Source of the DNA: Erysipelotrichaceae bacterium
GTDB taxonomy: Bacteria > Bacillota_I > Bacilli_A > Erysipelotrichales > Erysipelotrichaceae
Length of the DNA: 62,396 nt
Assembly: GCA_017512285.1 (NCBI GenBank)
Contig: JAFWGU010000005.1
Coordinates: forward strand, 1 to 62,396
Reading direction: 5' to 3'
The notes beneath the pieces were generated by a model. The model searched no databases, was not told the origin of the DNA, and worked only from the letters and a program-made list of their open reading frames with translations. Below, one piece after another: positions 59,137-62,396 of the stretch (positions are counted from its first letter, which is position 1; every line of letters begins with the position of its first letter). Position numbers and translations under genes: made by a program.

Positions 59137-60663
59137 TCACATGAACGGTGCAAAAAGTTTGAAGAAAGCTCTGATCAGCCTTCTGTATAATGGTATCTTA
59201 TTACACTCCGAGAGGTCAATCAATTGACTCTCGGCAATGGTATTGTCAAAATCCCTGCAGATGTCTCTTATGACCTTGTTTTTGTAGAGGTAAACGCCAC
59301 ACTCAAAGTTAAGGTAATAACTGCGGTAGTCCATGTTGATCGTTCCGACTATCGCTGCTTTGTCATCAGCCATCATGACCTTGGAATGTATGAAGCCCGG
59401 CTCATACTCGTAGATCTTGCAGCCGGCGCTGATCAGCTCACGGTAGTAGGCTCTGGCAGACTCCAGCATGTACCACTTGTCCGGCACATGAGGAAGGATT
59501 ATCCTGACATCAACGCCGTTCTTAGCAGCCTGTTTCAATGCCGTCAGCATCTCGTAGTCAACAACGAAGTACGGTGTCATGATGTACAGCTTCTTACGGG
59601 CAGACCAGATCATGTTGAGATGGGCATTTTTGGAGATGTCCTCGGAATCAGTCGGTGAATCTGAGAACGGCAGAACATAGCCCTTTTCGTTATCGTATGA
59701 TTCCAGATCCTCCAGCGCCACCGGAAGCTCAATGCCCTGGTCACTCTTTGACTGCCAGAACTGTAAGAACATCACGGTAAGACTGGTCACTGCCGGTCCC
59801 TTGAGCATTACTCCGGCGTCCTTCCAGTAACCGTACGGACTGGTTCTGTTGATGTATTCATCTCCCAGATTAAGCCCGCCGGTAAATCCGGTATTCCCAT
59901 CGATGACGATTATTTTGCGGTGGTCACGGTTATTCATCGTTACCCATAGTATAGGTCTGAACGGATTAAAAACCTGACACTTTATTCCTCTGGCGGCCAG
60001 CTGTCTGCTGAAGTCATGCGGCAGATACATGGCGCATCCCATGTCATCATATATGATCCTCACATCAATGCCCTGCCTGCTCTTTTCCTCCAGAATGTCC
60101 AGCACCTGATCAAGCATGGTTCCGGTTTCCATTATGAACATCTCTATGTAGATGAACCTGGTAGCCTTCTTAAGTTCCTCAATTATCTGATTGAACATCT
60201 TCTCACCGTTTTCATAGTAGGAAACCCTGGTTCCCTCATAAACGGGATAGTAGGAATAGTCAACTATGTAGCGCAGCTGCTTGCCGATGATCTCATCTTC
60301 CCTGCCGATCACTTCCATGCTGTCCTCATTGTTCAGAAGAGGCTTGAATTTCAGTACGCTGGCAAGGTGTTCCTGTCTGAACTTCGGAGGTATGCGTCGT
60401 GATCCTATGATGAGATAAAGTATTCCGGTAGCTAGCGGGAAGATGGCAGCCATGATCAGCCAGTTGATCTTGTAGGCAGGAACGATCCTGGAATTAATGA
60501 CATATAATACGACAGCCACGTCCAGAACAGTCAAAAGAACATATACCGGAACTATCCATTGCGTTATCCAGTATATGCCGTAAACTATGAGACCGATCTG
60601 GGCGATGATGAGAAGCCCGAAGATCAGTATCTTACTTGTAAGCATTCTCTGAAGTCTTCTCAT
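59137..60663 (-). CDS. cls: Cardiolipin synthase
   Basis: 508 residues, typical length. Two or three N-terminal helices within the first 70 residues (LIFGLLIIAQIGLIVYGIYW; NWLIMAAIFPLATGILYLII), then two phospholipase D domains with HKD motifs NRDHRKIIVIDGNTGFTGG and FIHSKVMMADDKAAIVGT. Condenses two phosphatidylglycerols into cardiolipin at the membrane. Starts three bases after the GNAT gene stop, and is followed by the patatin gene. Confidence 0.95.
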   Translation of the reverse strand: MRRLQRMLTSKILIFGLLIIAQIGLIVYGIYWITQWIVPVYVLLTVLDVAVVLYVINSRIVPAYKINWLIMAAIFPLATGILYLIIGSRRIPPKFRQEHLASVLKFKPLLNNEDSMEVIGREDEIIGKQLRYIVDYSYYPVYEGTRVSYYENGEKMFNQIIEELKKATRFIYIEMFIMETGTMLDQVLDILEEKSRQGIDVRIIYDDMGCAMYLPHDFSRQLAARGIKCQVFNPFRPILWVTMNNRDHRKIIVIDGNTGFTGGLNLGDEYINRTSPYGYWKDAGVMLKGPAVTSLTVMFLQFWQSKSDQGIELPVALEDLESYDNEKGYVLPFSDSPTDSEDISKNAHLNMIWSARKKLYIMTPYFVVDYEMLTALKQAAKNGVDVRIILPHVPDKWYMLESARAYYRELISAGCKIYEYEPGFIHSKVMMADDKAAIVGTINMDYRSYYLNFECGVYLYKNKVIRDICRDFDNTIAESQLIDLSECNKIPLYRRLIRAFFKLFAPFM

Positions 60664-60666
60664 TTA

Positions 60667-61113
60667 TTACCCGAGATCGTATCTGAAGATCATCTTTATC
60701 TTTTCATTGCTGATGTATAATGGATGCCAGGAAGGAACGTTTACGACTTCTCTGCACTCGCCGCAAATCTTCTGGCAAGTTTTAACACTGGCAATGTTAT
60801 CAGGAGACACCGTAAAGATGACATAACCCATGTTGAGTTTTCTGGCCAGATCTATCAGAAGCATGCTTGCACGGTATGCATAGCCGTGACCTCTGAATTC
60901 CGGAAGGATCCTGTAACCGACGTTACCGTAATAGTACAGCGAAAGACTGTGCCCCACTCTTAAGTCACTGTAGCCGATCAGCTGACCTGTTTCGCACAGA
61001 TAAATGTAATACATGTACTGATTATTTGATACTCTGTTCAGTCTCAATTCCACGACTCCGTCGGACAGCAGACAGTTATCCTTCCCGGAGCTTTTCCGCC
61101 AAAAATCAAACAT
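60667..61113 (-). CDS. GNAT-family N-acetyltransferase
   Basis: 148 residues. The acetyl-CoA binding motif A is NVGYRILPEFRGHGYAYRAS (R/QxxGxG/A as RGHGYA); FTVSPDNIASVKTCQKIC follows as motif B. Substrate unknown; RimJ/RimL-like in size and layout. AAAGGA before the ATG. First gene of the operon with cls and patatin; the tRNA operon diverges from its promoter. Confidence 0.85.
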   Translation of the reverse strand: MFDFWRKSSGKDNCLLSDGVVELRLNRVSNNQYMYYIYLCETGQLIGYSDLRVGHSLSLYYYGNVGYRILPEFRGHGYAYRASMLLIDLARKLNMGYVIFTVSPDNIASVKTCQKICGECREVVNVPSWHPLYISNEKIKMIFRYDLG

Positions 61114-61168
61114 AAGACAATCCTTTCACATATATTATAATTCACTTTCAAAAAAGATTAAATCTTAC

Positions 61169-61197
61169 TTGCAAATCAGTTTTTCTTATGCTAGTAT
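61169..61197 (+). promoter_or_regulatory. Promoter of the tRNA-Ser-Asp-Gly operon
   Basis: TTGCAA (61169-61174), 17 bases ending TGC, TAGTAT (61192-61197): a good -35 with an extended -10, 25 bases before the first tRNA. Confidence 0.75.
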
Positions 61198-61222
61198 ATT
61201 AAAGCATCCTAAGAAATGGCAT

Positions 61223-61313
61223 GGAGAAATACTCAAGAGGCCGAAGAGGCGCCCCTGCTAAGGGTGTAGGTCGGGAAACTGGCGCGAGGGTTCAAATCCC
61301 TCTTTCTCCGCCA
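61223..61313 (+). tRNA. tRNA-Ser (GCT)
   Basis: 91 bases, class II with a long variable arm, CCA encoded. Acceptor GGAGAAA/TTTCTCC, anticodon arm CGCCC-CTGCTAA-GGGTG, anticodon GCT. Confidence 0.96.
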
Positions 61314-61331
61314 TATAGGATTTCCGCAAAT

Positions 61332-61407
61332 GGTCCAGTGGTGTAGTGGCTAACATGCCTCCCTGTCACGGAGGAGATCGCGAGTTCGATCCTCGTCTGG
61401 ACCGCCA
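61332..61407 (+). tRNA. tRNA-Asp (GTC)
   Basis: 76 bases with CCA. Acceptor GGTCCAG/CTGGACC, anticodon arm CCTCC-CTGTCAC-GGAGG giving GTC, discriminator G. Confidence 0.97.
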
Positions 61408-61413
61408 TCACAT

Positions 61414-61487
61414 GCAGGTGTAGTTCAATGGTAGAACGCGACCTTGCCAAGGTCGACACGGGGGTTCGATTCCCCTCACTTGCTCCA
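61414..61487 (+). tRNA. tRNA-Gly (GCC)
   Basis: 74 bases with CCA. Acceptor GCAGGTG/CACTTGC, anticodon arm CGACC-TTGCCAA-GGTCG giving GCC, T-arm GGGGGTTCGATTCCCC. Confidence 0.97.
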
Positions 61488-61496
61488 TTAAAAATT

Positions 61497-61518
61497 AAGC
61501 TCCGAAAGGAGCTTTTTT
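61497..61518 (+). terminator. Terminator of the tRNA operon
   Basis: AAGCTCC (61497-61503), GAAA tetraloop, GGAGCTT (61508-61514), T run. The rest of the gap to 61823 holds the recombinase remnant and the upstream region of the XRE gene. Confidence 0.92.
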
Positions 61519-61544
61519 CATACTTTTTTCAGCCATTCTAAGCG

Positions 61545-61703
61545 TTATTTCCTTCTTGTACGTACTCCTAATTGTACTTCATTGGCTTCCGTGAGAAGAT
61601 TGTGAGAAGATTTTTCTAAAAGATCTATCAAATCATTCTCTGATTTTTGGAACAAAGGTGTATACACTTTCAATGTCACATACTGACATGCTAGAATTAG
61701 CAT
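61545..61703 (-). pseudogene. Decayed C-terminal end of a tyrosine recombinase (integrase)
   Basis: Minus-strand frame ending at TAA 61545-61547. It reads VTLKVYTPLFQKSENDLIDL followed by LEKSSHNLLTEANE and a basic end (GVRTRRK). This matches the last helix of phage/ICE integrases, TLxVYTHLF, where the Tyr is the catalytic nucleophile; here the following His is Pro. Just upstream, CTAGCATGTCAGTATG would give the box-III LGHVSM only in another frame, so a frameshift has occurred. Nothing of the rest of the gene remains. It lies 58 bases beyond tRNA-Gly, a common attachment-site position. Recognition is by pattern and short, so moderately sure. Confidence 0.55.
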
Positions 61704-61823
61704 ATAATAATGTAAATCTCAGTTTTTGAGACACAAATCAATTGAATAATTCGTAAACTCTCAATTTCTTGGATGTAAAACAGACATCAATAAGCATTAT
61801 CATTTCTATGAAAGGAGCCCCAT

Positions 61824-62396
61824 ATGGATACTAGTGTGATTGGTAGAATAATTGCTCAAAAGCGCAAAGAAAAACATATGACTCAGGAAGTATTAGCTCA
61901 AAAGCTTAATATCACAGCTAAGACAATTTCTCACTGGGAAAATGGATACACTTTACCTGATATTTCACTGTTGATACCCCTCAGCAATATTCTTGGGATC
62001 ACGGTATATGAGCTTTTATCCGGGGAGTTGGAAAACAGAGAAACAATGAATGACACAATTAATCAAGAGCAGATACCTTTACAAGAATCAGAAAAACATG
62101 AAAAAGAGCTGGAAATGACGGTACAATATGCTGAAAACAACATGAAAGACCTGAAGCATAGAATTTTTAACATTTCCTGTTATATTGTAACAATCATGTT
62201 AGTGTTGTTATTTCTGGAAGTATTAAGAGAGAAGCATACTCTCCCTGATACCGGATGGTTAGCAATAAGTGCATTTCTGATTTCTATGTTATTTATTCCG
62301 GTAATAATTGTTCAGACAGTGGTACTGTTTATTCAAAAGAACTCAAAATCTGCAGTATTACTTATAATAGAGTTTGTTGTATGGATTTTGACTGCA
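61824..62396 (+). CDS. XRE-family regulator with C-terminal membrane segments (cut by window end)
   Basis: 191 codons visible, no stop before the window end. The N-terminal Cro/CI helix-turn-helix is MDTSVIGRIIAQKRKEKHMT with the recognition helix in ITAKTISHWENGYTLPD (about 31-47), then VYELLSGE. A charged linker (about 75-110) is followed by two hydrophobic helices, IFNISCYIVTIMLVLLFLEV and WLAISAFLISMLFIPVIIV, and the start of a third. Membrane-tethered XRE regulators of this type are common in Bacillota. AAAGGAG before the ATG. Base composition is visibly AT-richer than the housekeeping neighbours, and it follows an integrase remnant, suggesting acquired DNA. Confidence 0.85.
   Translation, partial: MDTSVIGRIIAQKRKEKHMTQEVLAQKLNITAKTISHWENGYTLPDISLLIPLSNILGITVYELLSGELENRETMNDTINQEQIPLQESEKHEKELEMTVQYAENNMKDLKHRIFNISCYIVTIMLVLLFLEVLREKHTLPDTGWLAISAFLISMLFIPVIIVQTVVLFIQKNSKSAVLLIIEFVVWILTA

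Noticed and set aside
61223-62396. Intact prophage or integrative element at the tRNA cluster
   Set aside because: Only a short, frameshifted recombinase tail and one regulator are present inside the window; no phage or conjugation genes.

Overview
The window reads as one stretch of a low-to-mid GC Bacillota chromosome, most likely a gut or rumen member of the Erysipelotrichia. Supporting signs are strong AGGAGG-type ribosome sites, YesM/YesN two-component regulation, Lpl/Ytc-type sugar permeases, an MsmK/UgpC ATPase, class B sortase, PTS enzyme I, and a small protein like the MG284/MPN403 family shared by Mollicutes and Erysipelotrichia. There is no rRNA, CRISPR array, intact prophage or insertion sequence. 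Six tRNA genes are present, all with encoded CCA. The taxonomic placement is an inference from gene style, not from a marker gene.

Layout. 1-3053: a His-rich CobW GTPase (cut by the window edge), a zinc phospholipase C-like protein and an Atg22/UMF1-type MFS carrier. 3100-6434 (minus): an unknown protein, 5-formyl-THF cyclo-ligase and two esterases. 6501-7811 (minus): an ABC-sugar ATPase behind a structured leader with a 22-codon ORF. 8030-14992 (plus): a six-gene operon of two esterase/hydrolase genes, a NIF3-like protein, a CE2-like SGNH esterase, a P-loop kinase and a GH13_18 sucrose-phosphorylase-like enzyme. 15065-19669 (minus): an MFS carrier, a small membrane protein, DUF3237 and two more esterases. 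19892-31690 (plus): a complete ABC sugar import locus (solute-binding lipoprotein, YesM/YesN pair, unknown membrane protein, two permeases, serine hydrolase, polysaccharide deacetylase, DUF624, ATPase) preceded by a good CcpA (cre) site. 31726-34280: a C69 dipeptidase and another lipase-like hydrolase.

34311-50213 is mostly housekeeping or unknown: DUF2974, DUF2130, an FMN/FAD/4Fe-4S ene-reductase, a tight operon with butyrate kinase and guanine deaminase, an aldo/keto reductase with two ferredoxin-type clusters, a pair of unknown soluble proteins, an NAD-binding TrkA-N protein, RlmI, sortase B, and tRNA-Pro, -Glu and -Ser. 50399-53553 is a one-carbon operon, fhs-fchA-folD. 53574-61113: ptsI, a small HTH-like protein, a Nudix hydrolase, ADP-ribosylglycohydrolase plus a PfkB kinase, then patatin-cardiolipin synthase-GNAT. 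The right end has a tRNA-Ser/Asp/Gly operon, a decayed tyrosine-recombinase tail, and an AT-richer XRE regulator that runs off the window.

The main biological theme is 4-34 kb. About ten different ester hydrolases or deacetylases surround one binding-protein-dependent sugar importer and one GH13_18 phosphorylase, with almost no ordinary glycosidases. I read this as a system for taking up and stripping esterified (acylated or acetylated) oligosaccharides or glucosides, the sugar then being cleaved phosphorolytically. This is an inference; the substrate is unknown.
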